From: Amphibacillus jilinensis Y1
GTDB lineage: Bacteria > Bacillota > Bacilli > Bacillales > Amphibacillaceae
Length of the DNA stretch: 64,000 bases
NCBI RefSeq assembly: GCF_000306965.1
Contig: NZ_JH976440.1
Coordinates: 85,653-149,652 of the forward strand
Reading direction: 5' to 3'
Under the pieces are notes generated by a model. That model did not search any database. It worked only from the letters and a program-made list of their open reading frames with translations, and had not been told where the DNA came from. Positions 9,954-19,121 of the stretch are shown piece by piece. Position numbers and translations under genes: made by a program. How positions within the stretch are numbered: position 1 is the first letter of the stretch; every line of letters begins with the position of its first letter.

Positions 9954-11417
9954 TTACATCATTATTTTTTTAGGATTTAAGCGTACAATATAAGTTAACG
10001 GTATAACAGTAGATACAAGAATGGTTAAGAGACCAACCACATAGAACATCACGATATAATTAGAGTTGAGTTGGATTTCATAAGACTCCAATACATCATC
10101 TGTTGTTAAATCTATTTCAAACTCATTATAGACCATCATATCTTCTTGAAATTGGTCGTGTTCAGCCTCGAGCATTGTCTCAGATACGCCTTGAGCCAAA
10201 AAGTTACCAGTGAACAAGGATAAGCTAATGCCGATCATCCCGATAATCATGACTTCAATTAAAATTTGCCCGACCACACGACTCCGACGTTCGCCTAACG
10301 ATAAATAAATACCTAATTCCCGTTTACGATCACGCAAAAACAACAAGACAACTAAGCCAATGATCAGTACCGTTGCAATAACAGCAACGAGTAGAACATA
10401 ACCGGATATTTTAGACATCGATTCAATCGGTCCTGCAATATCTTCATATTGATCGCTAGCATTCACTACCAAATATAACTCTGGTAACAATGGCATGACT
10501 TCTTCCTTAAATGCTTCCGTATCTTCTTGGTTATTTAAGAAAAAGATCGGGGTGTAATACTCTAAATCATCATCCTCCACCAGCATGTCAGCATAGTCAT
10601 TATCAAATTTCACATATTCTTCCCAATAATACCGCTCTTCACTTGAAACCACTTCATTAGGTACATACACGGTATTTTGATAGTCGATGTCCATAAAGTC
10701 CATCATACCACCATCTGACGATTCCCCTTTATCTTCTTTAGCTGATTGAGGCTCAAATAAACCAATTATTTCTAATATAACATCACGAGAAGCAATTAAC
10801 TCTTCTTCTCCAGATTCTGAGTAATCATAAACTGCATTATTTAACGTCAAGGTGTCTCCGACATTAAGATTATTTTTTTCTGCTAACTTATTTGAAATAA
10901 TCGCTACTGCAGAACCATTTTCCACTTCATCTGTTGTAAAAACACGGCCGTCAACAAGTTTTCCTTTCTGCTCTTCAAAATCAACCACAGGAGCATAATT
11001 AATCCCTTTGAGGGTAAACTCCATGCTAGGACCATCCCAAATAATATGTTCTTCTTCCGTCTCCTCTCCTTGATAACTTTCAAGACTTTCTGAGCCTATA
11101 GCCGTAGACATGCTATAGTCATAATATTTTACATATGAAAGCCCACCAATTTGTTTAATGAGGTCAATATCTATATTCGAAATCTCTAACTCCATCCACT
11201 CTTCTTCACTCATCGCTTCTATTTCTTCATAATCAACCTCAAGCATTGCTGCGGTTCCCAGTCTTTCTTTGATGGTAGATTCAACATTATTGGTTGCTTG
11301 TTGAATCGAAATCGCTCCTGATATAAGATTTCCTAGTATAAAAATAACTGCCAATAAAATCAGTGACTTCCCTTTTTTTCTTGTAATACCTAATAACCCA
11401 CGTTTAATGAAATTCAT
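9954..11417 (-). CDS. FtsX/MacB-type ABC permease
   Basis: A 487-residue permease with one N-terminal membrane helix (about 15-38), a large acidic extracytoplasmic MacB-like domain (about 40-335), and three C-terminal helices. The loop LRDRKRELGIYLSLGERRSR is the typical FtsX coupling region. The start is ATG at 11417, six bases after GAGGGGG. A TTG at 11432 precedes the ribosome site and was rejected. It is the first gene of the operon with the ATPase and PASTA protein. One permease gene suggests a homodimer. The surface domain may act on lipids, lipoproteins or peptidoglycan hydrolases. The substrate is unknown. Confidence 0.85.
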   Translation of the reverse strand: MNFIKRGLLGITRKKGKSLILLAVIFILGNLISGAISIQQATNNVESTIKERLGTAAMLEVDYEEIEAMSEEEWMELEISNIDIDLIKQIGGLSYVKYYDYSMSTAIGSESLESYQGEETEEEHIIWDGPSMEFTLKGINYAPVVDFEEQKGKLVDGRVFTTDEVENGSAVAIISNKLAEKNNLNVGDTLTLNNAVYDYSESGEEELIASRDVILEIIGLFEPQSAKEDKGESSDGGMMDFMDIDYQNTVYVPNEVVSSEERYYWEEYVKFDNDYADMLVEDDDLEYYTPIFFLNNQEDTEAFKEEVMPLLPELYLVVNASDQYEDIAGPIESMSKISGYVLLVAVIATVLIIGLVVLLFLRDRKRELGIYLSLGERRSRVVGQILIEVMIIGMIGISLSLFTGNFLAQGVSETMLEAEHDQFQEDMMVYNEFEIDLTTDDVLESYEIQLNSNYIVMFYVVGLLTILVSTVIPLTYIVRLNPKKIMM

Positions 11418-11630
11418 TTCAAACCCCCTCAAATTATAAAAAATTGATTAATATAATAATGCTCCTTGAAACGACTAAACTCCCTTCTCACCACTTTGGT
11501 ATGTTACACAAATTTTTCCTTAAACTACATATATTATATAATTATAAATCTAGTAACATCAACTTTTTACCACAAAAAGATTAAAATTTACCATGTTAAG
11601 ATATACCATAGAACCAAACTATGAAAATAT

Positions 11631-11736
11631 GAAAGCAACCTTCAATTAGTCTGTTCGCTTTTCTCATTTTCGAGTGAATCATGACAGCTCTCTAGTTTTG
11701 GACAGCGTTGTACGGACGGATGTCAGTGATAAAATA
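11631..11736 (+). repeat. Structured intergenic repeat, copy 3 (degenerate)
   Basis: Recognised by order and matches: ACCTTCAATTAGT, TTCGCTTTTCTCATT, CGAGTGAATCATGACA, CTCTAGTTTTG, then TACGGACGGATG and CAGTGATAAAA. Both hairpins are partly lost. A still weaker echo (TTTCTAGTTTGAGAAAG then TTTTACATTACGAATAAAA) lies at about 11808-11842. Confidence 0.55.
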
Positions 11737-12202
11737 TTAGAATATTAGAATGCCTACTGTTATATGTCATCTGGATGGAATTTTAATCCTTTCATATCTT
11801 AGACGCTTTCTAGTTTGAGAAAGTTTTACATTACGAATAAAAATTTTTTCTTATCCGTTTCTCATTAAGAAACTCTTTAATAGAGGTACTTAAATCGATA
11901 TGACAAGACGTTTAAAAAGCGGTTAAGTTAAAAACTTCACATATGTAAAGAAAATCAATTGAAAAAAAGGATAATTTTGATAAAATTAAACTATACAAAA
12001 TTGGAAATTCCACCTAACCCATCAGCATTTATAGACAACAAACAAAAAAATGCTGTTCGATAGCCATCTGGCTTACTCTAAAAGGAACAAGAAACTAGTG
12101 GTATGTAGGCAAAAGAGCTACCGTAGTAGTTAAGCATCTGGCTTGTATTTAGCCTTAAGGGAAAAGGACACGATTAAATATAATAAAAAAGGAGACATTC
12201 AA
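11737..12202 (+). other. Non-coding leader region before the aminotransferase
   Basis: No gene is seen. The last 170 bases hold several small inverted repeats: AGCC-atct-GGCT near 12062, GTAG with CTAC near 12105-12120, and GGCT with AGCC near 12140. The decamer CATCTGGCTT occurs twice, about 70 bases apart (12065 and 12135). This looks like a folded 5' leader, but it matches no riboswitch class I can identify. Confidence 0.35.
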
Positions 12203-13489
12203 TTGAAAGCAATCCATGCAACAGAAATTATAAAAAAGAGACAAGACTATTTAATGCCTGCGACCGCACACTTTTATCAAGATCCTCCACACATTGTGAA
12301 GGGGCGTATGCAATATGTATTTGATCAAGAAGATAAACGTTATGTTGACTTTTATGCAGGGGTTTCAGTGATGAACTGTGGCCACAGCAATCCTGACCTT
12401 ATCGCTAAAACAACCAAACAACTCGAGAATTTACAACATACATCAACGATTTATTTAACCCAACCGATTGTTGATCTAGCTGAAAAATTAGCAGACGTAT
12501 TACCTGGCAACTTAAACCGTACATTCTTTTGTGTAACTGGGTCGGAAGCAAACGAAGGTGCCATGGCACTTGCACGACTGCATACACAAAAGCGGGGGTT
12601 TATTGCACTAAAAGGTGGATTACACGGGCGTACACACTTAACGATGAGTGTAACAGGCATTCCAATGTGGCGTTTAGACGATCAATTAGTTGAGGATGAT
12701 ATTTATTTTATTGATCGGCCTCACCATCCCGAAATAGAAGCTAAAGAGGCGATGGAAACGTCTTTACAACAACTAAAGGTTATTTTAGAAGCACGTGGTG
12801 AACATATTGCTGCACTTATTCTCGAACCGATTCAGGGTAATGGTGGCATCATTATGTATCCTAAAGACTACTTAAGACAAGTTAAGCAGCTCCTAAGCAA
12901 GCATCATGTCTTACTGATTGTCGATGAAGTCCAAACCGGTTATGGACGAACAGGAAAAATGTTTGCCGTTGAACATTATCAAGTCATCCCTGATATCCTT
13001 GTTTCGGCTAAAGCGTTAGGGAATGGTATCCCAATTTCTACTTTTTCTACAAACGACACAATTGCAGCGTCATTTAATAAACCTTCCGCTTCAACATTCG
13101 GTGCTAATCCCGTTGCTGCTACGACAGCTCTACATGTATTGGATTATCTAAACACCCATCAATTGGTGAAGCGCGCAGAAACATTGGGAGACTATTTGAA
13201 AGGAAAATTAGCAACTTTACATAGTAAAGTCATTAAAGAAATACGAGGCATCGGTTTAATGATCGGTGTAGAAATCCAATCCCCTTCATCTAAACTAACA
13301 GGAGCTGAGCTTACTGATCAAATTATCGAAGCTATGAAAGATAAAGGATTTTTAATTGGAAAAAATGGCTTAGAGCGAAATGTGCTTGCCTTTCAACCAC
13401 CGCTTGTCATTGAGAAACAAGATATCGATCAAATGTTAGAGGCGCTAACAAATATATTAGCTAAATTAGAAGCAATTTATTGTGGCTAA
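12203..13489 (+). CDS. PLP-dependent class III aminotransferase
   Basis: A 428-residue fold-type I aminotransferase of the class III family, nearest in style to alanine-glyoxylate aminotransferase 2 and related omega-transaminases. Visible features: the substrate-side segment YVDFYAGVSVMNCGH, the glycine turn CVTGSEANEGAM, HGRTH, the cofactor aspartate in LLIVDEVQTGYGRTG, the Schiff-base lysine in VSAKALGNGIP, and the phosphate-contact STFGANPVAA. The start is TTG at 12203, eight bases after AAAGGAG. Upstream in-frame ATG at 12143 has no ribosome site and would add a 20-residue tail absent from the family. The gene stands alone. Amino donor and acceptor cannot be told apart from related roles in beta-alanine or aminobutyrate use. 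Confidence 0.85.
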   Translation: MKAIHATEIIKKRQDYLMPATAHFYQDPPHIVKGRMQYVFDQEDKRYVDFYAGVSVMNCGHSNPDLIAKTTKQLENLQHTSTIYLTQPIVDLAEKLADVLPGNLNRTFFCVTGSEANEGAMALARLHTQKRGFIALKGGLHGRTHLTMSVTGIPMWRLDDQLVEDDIYFIDRPHHPEIEAKEAMETSLQQLKVILEARGEHIAALILEPIQGNGGIIMYPKDYLRQVKQLLSKHHVLLIVDEVQTGYGRTGKMFAVEHYQVIPDILVSAKALGNGIPISTFSTNDTIAASFNKPSASTFGANPVAATTALHVLDYLNTHQLVKRAETLGDYLKGKLATLHSKVIKEIRGIGLMIGVEIQSPSSKLTGAELTDQIIEAMKDKGFLIGKNGLERNVLAFQPPLVIEKQDIDQMLEALTNILAKLEAIYCG

Positions 13490-13494
13490 AAAAT

Positions 13495-13616
13495 CCCTCA
13501 ATCAGTAGGCGTTTTTGGTTCTTCTCCCACTGATTGATCTGGTCATTAGCGGCCGTTAATTCCCGCTTAAATAAGCTGCAATCTGCTCTTTATTTTACGG
13601 CAGGCGCTTTGATAAA
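13495..13616 (+). repeat. Structured intergenic repeat, copy 4
   Basis: Starts CTCAATCAGTAGGCG and closes the left hairpin with CCCACTGATTG. GGCCGTTAATTCCCGC, a short second hairpin and CAGGCGCTTTGATAAA follow. The outer arm of the second hairpin is shortened. Runs directly into the terminator at 13617. Confidence 0.7.
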
Positions 13617-13653
13617 TTGTCCCCTGAAAGGCCAGCGTGCTTTCAGGGGACAA
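13617..13653. terminator. Terminator between convergent aminotransferase and splB
   Basis: TTGTCCCCTGAAAG and CTTTCAGGGGACAA form a perfect 14-bp inverted repeat with a 9-nt loop. It can act from either side. The splB stop is eleven bases away. Confidence 0.8.
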
Positions 13654-13663
13654 TGCTTTACAA

Positions 13664-14692
13664 TTAAGTAAAATATTCAATGGTTGCTTTAGGGAATAAC
13701 TTAGGGATCTGAGTCATAAAAAGCTCTTTCATCTCTTCTTGCTCTTGATCGGTATAGACATATTTCCAAATCCCATAGCGCCCCCACTTTGTTTTTCGTT
13801 TGGATTCATCTAACTCTAGCTTTGTCATTGGATAATTTTTTTGAATGACTCGCTTAGCTGGAGCCGTAAAGCGATGTTGGATCAATTCGAATGTTAAATC
13901 GGCTTTTGCCTTGCTTGGCAAGGTCTCAGCTAAATTTTCTAGCATCGTTTGATAACCTTCGCGCCACCCTTCATGAAGATAGATCGGTGCGATGATAAAA
14001 CCTAATGGATAATCCGCTTCAGCTACTTTTTTAGCCGCTTCAATTCGCTCAACTAACCGAGATGTACCGGGTTCAAAGTATTTAATCACAAAATCAGCAT
14101 TAATGCTAAAACGAAAGCGTGTTCTGCCCTGATGATTAGCATCCAATAAGTGATCAACATGGGCAAATTTAGTTACAAACCTTAATAACCCATATTGGCT
14201 TTGCCCAAAGTATTCAATCGCTTCTTTTAGTGTGTGTGTTAAATGATCGATGCCAACAATATCTGACGTACACGAGGCCTCGAATCGTGTCACTTCTGGA
14301 TGACGCTCCTCCATATAGTGCTCAGCAGCTTCAAAAATATCTTCCGTATTAACATAAGTTCGGATATAGGGTTTAGAACCCATTGTTGTTTGTAAGTAAC
14401 AATAATGGCAGTGTCCCATACAACCCGTTGCAAATGGAATCGCGTACTCTGCTGATGGTTTGGAAGTGTCAAACTTCAACGTTTTACGCAACCCCACAAC
14501 TAGCGTTGACTTAGCATGACGATACTTTTGGAAATCATTATCCCCAGGTAAGTTACGCACTTGATTATGTGACGTTGTTTCTCTTATCTCTATATCCATT
14601 TTAGAAAATTTATCATATAATGCTTTTCCTAATGGATATTCGAGGGCTTTAGGCTCAAAATAAGCAAGTTGAGGAACAAATGCTTTAACCAT
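13664..14692 (-). CDS. splB: Spore photoproduct lyase
   Basis: A radical-SAM enzyme of 342 residues, the same length as Bacillus subtilis SplB. It splits the thymine dimer 'spore photoproduct' in germinating spores. The CxxxCxxC iron-sulfur motif reads CMGHCHYC. The cysteine in EASCTSDIVG corresponds to the conserved hydrogen-donor cysteine of the family. The start is ATG at 14692, five bases after GAGGG. An ATG at 14704 precedes that site. It overlaps the end of splA by eight bases, giving the same splA-splB arrangement as in Bacillus. This is the clearest sign that the organism forms spores. A SigG promoter is expected upstream of splA, but I could not identify one with confidence. Confidence 0.95.
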   Translation of the reverse strand: MVKAFVPQLAYFEPKALEYPLGKALYDKFSKMDIEIRETTSHNQVRNLPGDNDFQKYRHAKSTLVVGLRKTLKFDTSKPSAEYAIPFATGCMGHCHYCYLQTTMGSKPYIRTYVNTEDIFEAAEHYMEERHPEVTRFEASCTSDIVGIDHLTHTLKEAIEYFGQSQYGLLRFVTKFAHVDHLLDANHQGRTRFRFSINADFVIKYFEPGTSRLVERIEAAKKVAEADYPLGFIIAPIYLHEGWREGYQTMLENLAETLPSKAKADLTFELIQHRFTAPAKRVIQKNYPMTKLELDESKRKTKWGRYGIWKYVYTDQEQEEMKELFMTQIPKLFPKATIEYFT

Positions 14693-14939
14693 GATATCCC
14701 TCATTCTCTACTTGACCAAAGGCATCGCGATAGGCGATTTCGGCTTCAAAATAATCTTTGAACACGGCTAGATCATCCCGTAAAGGAAAATACTCTTCAT
14801 TTAAGAAAATTGCTAATTCATTGGGCGAATCGGGTTTTGAGACGACTTGCGCTTCTTGAACATTAACAGCACCTTGTACATGGGGATTTCGCAACATAAC
14901 ATAAACGTGATCACCTATTTTATATTCTTGATTTAGCAT
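14685..14939 (-). CDS. splA: SplA, TRAP-like regulator of spore photoproduct lyase
   Basis: An 84-residue protein directly upstream of and overlapping splB. B. subtilis SplA (79 residues) resembles the TRAP protein and lowers splB expression. The sequence IGDHVYVMLRNPHVQGAVNV is consistent with that small beta-rich family. The ATG at 14939 follows AAAGGATGG. Identity rests partly on gene position. Confidence 0.85.
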   Translation of the reverse strand: MLNQEYKIGDHVYVMLRNPHVQGAVNVQEAQVVSKPDSPNELAIFLNEEYFPLRDDLAVFKDYFEAEIAYRDAFGQVENEGYHG

Positions 14940-15023
14940 GATTAGCTACCATCCTTTTTTTAAGGATAGTTTTCCTTCAAGATGCTAAATTATCAGTGTT
15001 ATTTAATGACACACATTTTATAG

Positions 15024-15992
15024 TTATACCCACCACATATTAGCTGGTTGCTCTGAAATATTGATCGCCTTCAAATTTTGGATTGCTTTCTTAAAACCTT
15101 CATCAATTGACATAATCGGATCTTCATGCTCAATGCTAACTACATAATCATAACCGTAGGTTCGAAGCGCACTAATGATGTCACTCCAGACTTGAAGACT
15201 ATGCCCATAACCAACCGAACGAAAACTCCAAGCGCGCGTTTTTACGTTACCATAGGGTTGCATATCTGTTAGACCGTACATATTTACATTGTCTTGATCA
15301 ATAGCCGTATCTTTAGCATGGAAATGGTGGATCGCACCTGCTTTTCCTAAAATTTTGATTGCTGCCACCGGATCAATACCTTGCCACCACAAATGGCTCG
15401 GATCCAAATTGGCGCCAATCGCAGTTCCTGTTGCTTCGCGCAACTTCAACATCGTGTGTGGCGTATGAACAAGGAAACCTGCATGTAATTCTAAGCCTAT
15501 TTTCACCTGATGTTTTTCGGCAAATGTAGCTATCTTTTTCCAATAAGGAATTAATTTCTCTTCCCATTGCCACCTTAATAGCTCACTATATTCATTCGGC
15601 CACGGTGTAACTGGCCAATTCGGATATGTTGCCTGCTCACTATCTCCAGCGGTTCCAGAAAACGCGTTAACAACTGGCACCCCCATTAATCCTGCTAATT
15701 CGATAGTTTTCATTAACTCGTCATCTGATTTTTGTGCAAATGTCGTATCTGGTGAAATCGGATTACCATGACAGCTAAAGGCACTAATCGTTAAACCGCG
15801 CTCTTTAACTTCTGCTAAGTATCGCTCACGTTCCACTTCACTTTTAAGAAGCAAATCTAATTTAGCGTGGGCATCTCCAGGATAGCCACCTGTGCCAATT
15901 TCAACAGCTTCAATCCCTGTTGATTTCACATAATCGAGCATCTCTTCAAATGGTTGATCCGAAAAGAGCACGGTAAATACACCTAATTTCAT
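15024..15992 (-). CDS. Sugar phosphate isomerase/epimerase family protein
   Basis: A 322-residue TIM barrel of the xylose-isomerase-like AP-endonuclease-2 superfamily (IolE, YcjR). Seen: MKLGVFTVLF at strand one, VEIGTGGYPGD, metal-ligand segments GLELHAGF, GANLDPSHLWWQG, HFHAKD and SIEHEDP, all in the expected order. It lies 12 bases downstream of a Gfo/Idh/MocA dehydrogenase and is third in an operon of two dehydrogenases and this isomerase. Such sets oxidise, epimerise and reduce sugars or cyclitols through 3-keto intermediates, as YcjR and YcjS do. The real substrate is unknown. AGGAGGG at good spacing supports the ATG at 15992. Confidence 0.88.
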   Translation of the reverse strand: MKLGVFTVLFSDQPFEEMLDYVKSTGIEAVEIGTGGYPGDAHAKLDLLLKSEVERERYLAEVKERGLTISAFSCHGNPISPDTTFAQKSDDELMKTIELAGLMGVPVVNAFSGTAGDSEQATYPNWPVTPWPNEYSELLRWQWEEKLIPYWKKIATFAEKHQVKIGLELHAGFLVHTPHTMLKLREATGTAIGANLDPSHLWWQGIDPVAAIKILGKAGAIHHFHAKDTAIDQDNVNMYGLTDMQPYGNVKTRAWSFRSVGYGHSLQVWSDIISALRTYGYDYVVSIEHEDPIMSIDEGFKKAIQNLKAINISEQPANMWWV

Positions 15993-16004
15993 CTGTGAAC
16001 CCTC

Positions 16005-17033
16005 CTATTTAATTGTTATTAAGCGACCCGTTTCACTTGATTCTAGTGCTGCTAAAATAACATTTAATGAACGTAGACCCTCTGCTCCGGTAATCAGTGG
16101 TTCGCGATTATCTTTGATAGCTTCAACAAAATGATCAATCACCTGTGAAGTGGTTTGACCGCCTGCATCGTTAGACTGGATTTTTCCTAATTGATATTTA
16201 ATTGTCCGTCCATCTGTATAGTTAATAATCAGATTATATTTAGGATCGTCTTCAATACGTAATGTTGCTTTTTCTCCATAGATAATGGTTGAGTTGTCTT
16301 CACTTGTGTTGTATGCCCAACTTGCTGTCAGTGTCCCAATCACACCTGATTGACTCTTTAATAAACATACAGCATTATCGTCAACTGTTGCCCCAGCTTT
16401 AGCGTTTGTTTCGACCAATGCAGATACTTCTGTAAATTCTTCACCTAAAATATAACGCATCAGATCAGCTTTATGGACACCTAAATCACCCATTGCCCCA
16501 ATAAAGGCTTGCTCCTTGTCAAAAAACCAACTATCCGCTCCATCCACACTCCAACCTTCTGGCCCACCATGGCCAAAGGCTGTTCTAAAGCTGTAAATCT
16601 TTCCTAATTCGCCAGCTTCAATCAATGCCTTCGCTTGTTGATGTGAGGCTACAAATCGTTGGTTATGTGCAATCATCAACTTTTTATTGTGTTTTTCAGC
16701 GGTTTCAATCATCGCTTGTGCTTCTTGATAAGAGGTTGCCATCGGTTTTTCACAAAGCACATGACAGCCAGCTTCAAGAGCAGCTATTGAAACAGGTGCA
16801 TGTAAATAATTAGGCAAACAAATACTAACAAGATCGATATCCAATTGGGCTAATAAAAGTTCATAATCAGTAAAGGCTTGTGCTTGATATTGTTGTGCGG
16901 CTTCCTTCGCACGCACCTTTACCTTATCACAGACAGCGACAATGTTAACATCTGGATTTAAATGATATTCAATGAAATGACGATGCTTAGCAATACTCCC
17001 ACAGCCAATAACGGCTACACGTAGTTTTTCCAT
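16005..17033 (-). CDS. Gfo/Idh/MocA family oxidoreductase
   Basis: A 342-residue NAD(P)-dependent sugar or cyclitol dehydrogenase. The Rossmann fold opens with VAVIGCGSIAKHRH. The catalytic lysine is in CEKPMAT, and GAMGDLGVHKADLMRYILG matches the family's substrate-binding helix with its conserved Asp and His. AAAGGAG supports the ATG at 17033. It is second in the operon after a related dehydrogenase (about 95 bases upstream) and before the TIM-barrel isomerase. Two such enzymes with an isomerase suggest an oxidation and a reduction step in one route. The substrate is not deducible. Confidence 0.9.
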   Translation of the reverse strand: MEKLRVAVIGCGSIAKHRHFIEYHLNPDVNIVAVCDKVKVRAKEAAQQYQAQAFTDYELLLAQLDIDLVSICLPNYLHAPVSIAALEAGCHVLCEKPMATSYQEAQAMIETAEKHNKKLMIAHNQRFVASHQQAKALIEAGELGKIYSFRTAFGHGGPEGWSVDGADSWFFDKEQAFIGAMGDLGVHKADLMRYILGEEFTEVSALVETNAKAGATVDDNAVCLLKSQSGVIGTLTASWAYNTSEDNSTIIYGEKATLRIEDDPKYNLIINYTDGRTIKYQLGKIQSNDAGGQTTSQVIDHFVEAIKDNREPLITGAEGLRSLNVILAALESSETGRLITIK

Positions 17034-17127
17034 TTAAACGACTCCTTTCGTTATTACCTCTGTGTAAATCTTCTTCAAGGTTTGGGCTTTTCTTTTCAAT
17101 AAGCGCTATGACTACTTCCTTCTCAGA

Positions 17128-18156
17128 TTAAAAAGTAATACGCCTTTTTTCTTTTCCAGATTGATAAATACCATTAATCATTTTTTGTGTGACAAGTGCT
17201 TCTTCTCCCGAAATGTCTAACGTGGCTTTTCCTTGTAGGGCATCGTAGAAATTATTAATTTGCTTTACGTGACTAACTCCCCAATAGCCTTTCACACCTG
17301 AATCATAAGTGAATGATTCAAGAGGGTTATGGTCAGCGATAAAAGTCCGTCCATCATCCAATGTTACTGTCGCCTTATCTGCAAATAGCTTAGCTAATCC
17401 ATTTTCACATGCGAGCTCAATTTCAACAGGTGCATCATAGCTGTAATAGTTAATCGCATGAAAAGCAGTAACTACGCCATTTTGATAAGCAATAACGCCT
17501 TCAGCAGCGTCTTCTACTTCAATCCATTCATGGGCTCGATTACTGATCGATGCATCAATATATTTCAAGTCACTGTTAATAAACCAACGCATCAAATCCA
17601 TTGTGTGGATCGCTTGATCAATAATGACACCCCCACCTTCTTTATCCCATGTTCCTTTCCAGTCGCTTTGTTGATAATAAGCATCTGAACGATCCCATGT
17701 AACCGAGAGCTTACCTGCCTGGATCCGCCCTAACTCTCCACTTTCCAGCATGGATTTAATTAATTGAGAACCTGGATTATAACGATTCTGAAAAATGACA
17801 CCTAAGGCAACAGCTTTTTGCTTTGCCGTGTTGACCATTGCCTCTGCATCTTGGTAACGAATCGCCATTGGCTTTTCTGTTAAAATATTTACGCCACGTT
17901 GGGCTGCCTCTATGGCTACCTCCGCATGTAAATGGTGCGGCAGACAAATATGGATCACATCAAGTTGTTCCTTTTCAAACATCGTGTCAACAGAAACATA
18001 CGCATTGCAATGATATTGAGTTGCTTTAGCTTCAGCGCGATCCTTTTTTATATCGCAGACAGCAACAAGCTCAGCATCTTCTCTTTCAACAATTGAGGCC
18101 GCATGCATTGGAAAGATATTACCGCACCCTATAATGCCTACTTTAAACTTCCTCAT
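17128..18156 (-). CDS. Gfo/Idh/MocA family oxidoreductase
   Basis: A second 342-residue family member, first gene of the three-gene operon. Rossmann motif VGIIGCGNIFPMHA, catalytic EKPMAI, and the C-terminal substrate helix VIIDQAIHTMDLMRWF are visible. The start is ATG at 18156 behind AAGGGAG. A start at 18204 would add 16 basic residues covering the ribosome site. The divergent AraC regulator begins 147 bases away. A palindrome AAGCGCTT at 18176 lies between the start and the likely promoter and could be a weak cre or a local operator. Sequence is clearly different from its neighbour at 16005, so this is an old pair rather than a recent duplication. Confidence 0.9.
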   Translation of the reverse strand: MRKFKVGIIGCGNIFPMHAASIVEREDAELVAVCDIKKDRAEAKATQYHCNAYVSVDTMFEKEQLDVIHICLPHHLHAEVAIEAAQRGVNILTEKPMAIRYQDAEAMVNTAKQKAVALGVIFQNRYNPGSQLIKSMLESGELGRIQAGKLSVTWDRSDAYYQQSDWKGTWDKEGGGVIIDQAIHTMDLMRWFINSDLKYIDASISNRAHEWIEVEDAAEGVIAYQNGVVTAFHAINYYSYDAPVEIELACENGLAKLFADKATVTLDDGRTFIADHNPLESFTYDSGVKGYWGVSHVKQINNFYDALQGKATLDISGEEALVTQKMINGIYQSGKEKRRITF

Positions 18157-18302
18157 CTCATACCACTCCCTTCTTAAGCGCTTCCAACTATTCAATTTGC
18201 TCAATCAAATTTGATTACACCATTATATTAACGTTATATTGATTAATTTTATATAGATGATATGATAAAAACATATCTCATTTTGCTAAAAGAGGTGATT
18301 GA

Positions 18303-19067
18303 ATGGAAATCGGGCATTGTGGTTATTCTTTTCACACAGATGGCTATGACGAAACGAGAAAGGCAGGATTTGATTCCTTTTTAATTCGTCTACAAACAGA
18401 AGGACACGCTGAGGTAACAATTGATACTGAAACCTATACGATTGAGCAGGGCGATATCATTATTGTACCTGCCCACCACTTGTATCGTTTAATCATTCCA
18501 TCAGGCGTACCGAGTGGAGATTTTCATTTATTTGGGAAGGGGGATTGGCTTAATCACTGGTGGAATCATTTAACTCAACCATTTCATGTGAAAATTAGTA
18601 ATGTCGATCAAATAACAACGCTTTGGCGCTTTCTTTCTATTGAGTTAAGGCGTCCTTCAGCTGAACAGAATCAAGAATTAATCGAACATTTCTTTAAAAG
18701 TATTTGCCTCCTTATCCAGCAAGAAATGGTTGCTCAAACCGCTTTAAATCGACCTTTCGTTGTCACTCGAATGATGCGCTATATCGAAGAGCACGCGCTA
18801 GGTCATTTCACGATTCAGCATGTTGCCGATGATGTTGAATTAAGCGTTTCTCGTGCTGTCCACTTATTTAAAGAACATACGAATCAAACGATGATTGGCT
18901 ATGCTCAAAAGATCCGATTAGCTGCAGCCATCAATCAAATGAACTATACCAATATGACATTGGAGCATATTGCGGAAAATTGTGGTTTTGGAAATTATCC
19001 TTACTTTCACAGGGTCTTTAAAAAGGTTTATGGTGAAGCACCAGGAAGATATCGAAGGATGAAATAA
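18303..19067 (+). CDS. AraC-family transcriptional regulator
   Basis: A 254-residue regulator. An N-terminal cupin-like sensor (about 1-100, with GDIIIVPAHHLYRL) precedes two helix-turn-helix units (about 155-254). The signature region is AENCGFGNYPYFHRVFKKVY followed by GEAPGRYRR. It is divergent from the dehydrogenase-isomerase operon and probably activates it in response to the sugar. AAGAGGTG precedes the ATG at 18303. A terminator shared with the convergent exporter lies just downstream. Confidence 0.9.
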   Translation: MEIGHCGYSFHTDGYDETRKAGFDSFLIRLQTEGHAEVTIDTETYTIEQGDIIIVPAHHLYRLIIPSGVPSGDFHLFGKGDWLNHWWNHLTQPFHVKISNVDQITTLWRFLSIELRRPSAEQNQELIEHFFKSICLLIQQEMVAQTALNRPFVVTRMMRYIEEHALGHFTIQHVADDVELSVSRAVHLFKEHTNQTMIGYAQKIRLAAAINQMNYTNMTLEHIAENCGFGNYPYFHRVFKKVYGEAPGRYRRMK

Positions 19068-19068
19068 A

Positions 19069-19099
19069 AAGGGAGAGCAACATAACAATCGCCCTCCCT
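19069..19099. terminator. Terminator between AraC gene and ABC exporter
   Basis: GGGAGAGC and GCCCTCCC form an 8-position stem with one A-C mismatch around a 12-nt loop, in a convergent gap of 54 bases. A near-identical sequence with a perfect stem stands at 22401-22431 without its gene. Confidence 0.7.
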
Positions 19100-19121
19100 C
19101 ATGTCTCATGTAAATGAATTC

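Noticed and set aside
12000-12202. Known riboswitch (guanidine, glycine, purine, SAM or T-box) before the aminotransferase
   Set aside because: None of the conserved cores of these classes is present; listed only as an unclassified leader.
18170-18186. cre site TTAAGCGCTTCC before the dehydrogenase operon
   Set aside because: The AAGCGCTT core is suggestive, but the outer T-G and C-A positions do not fit well; mentioned only in the gene entry.
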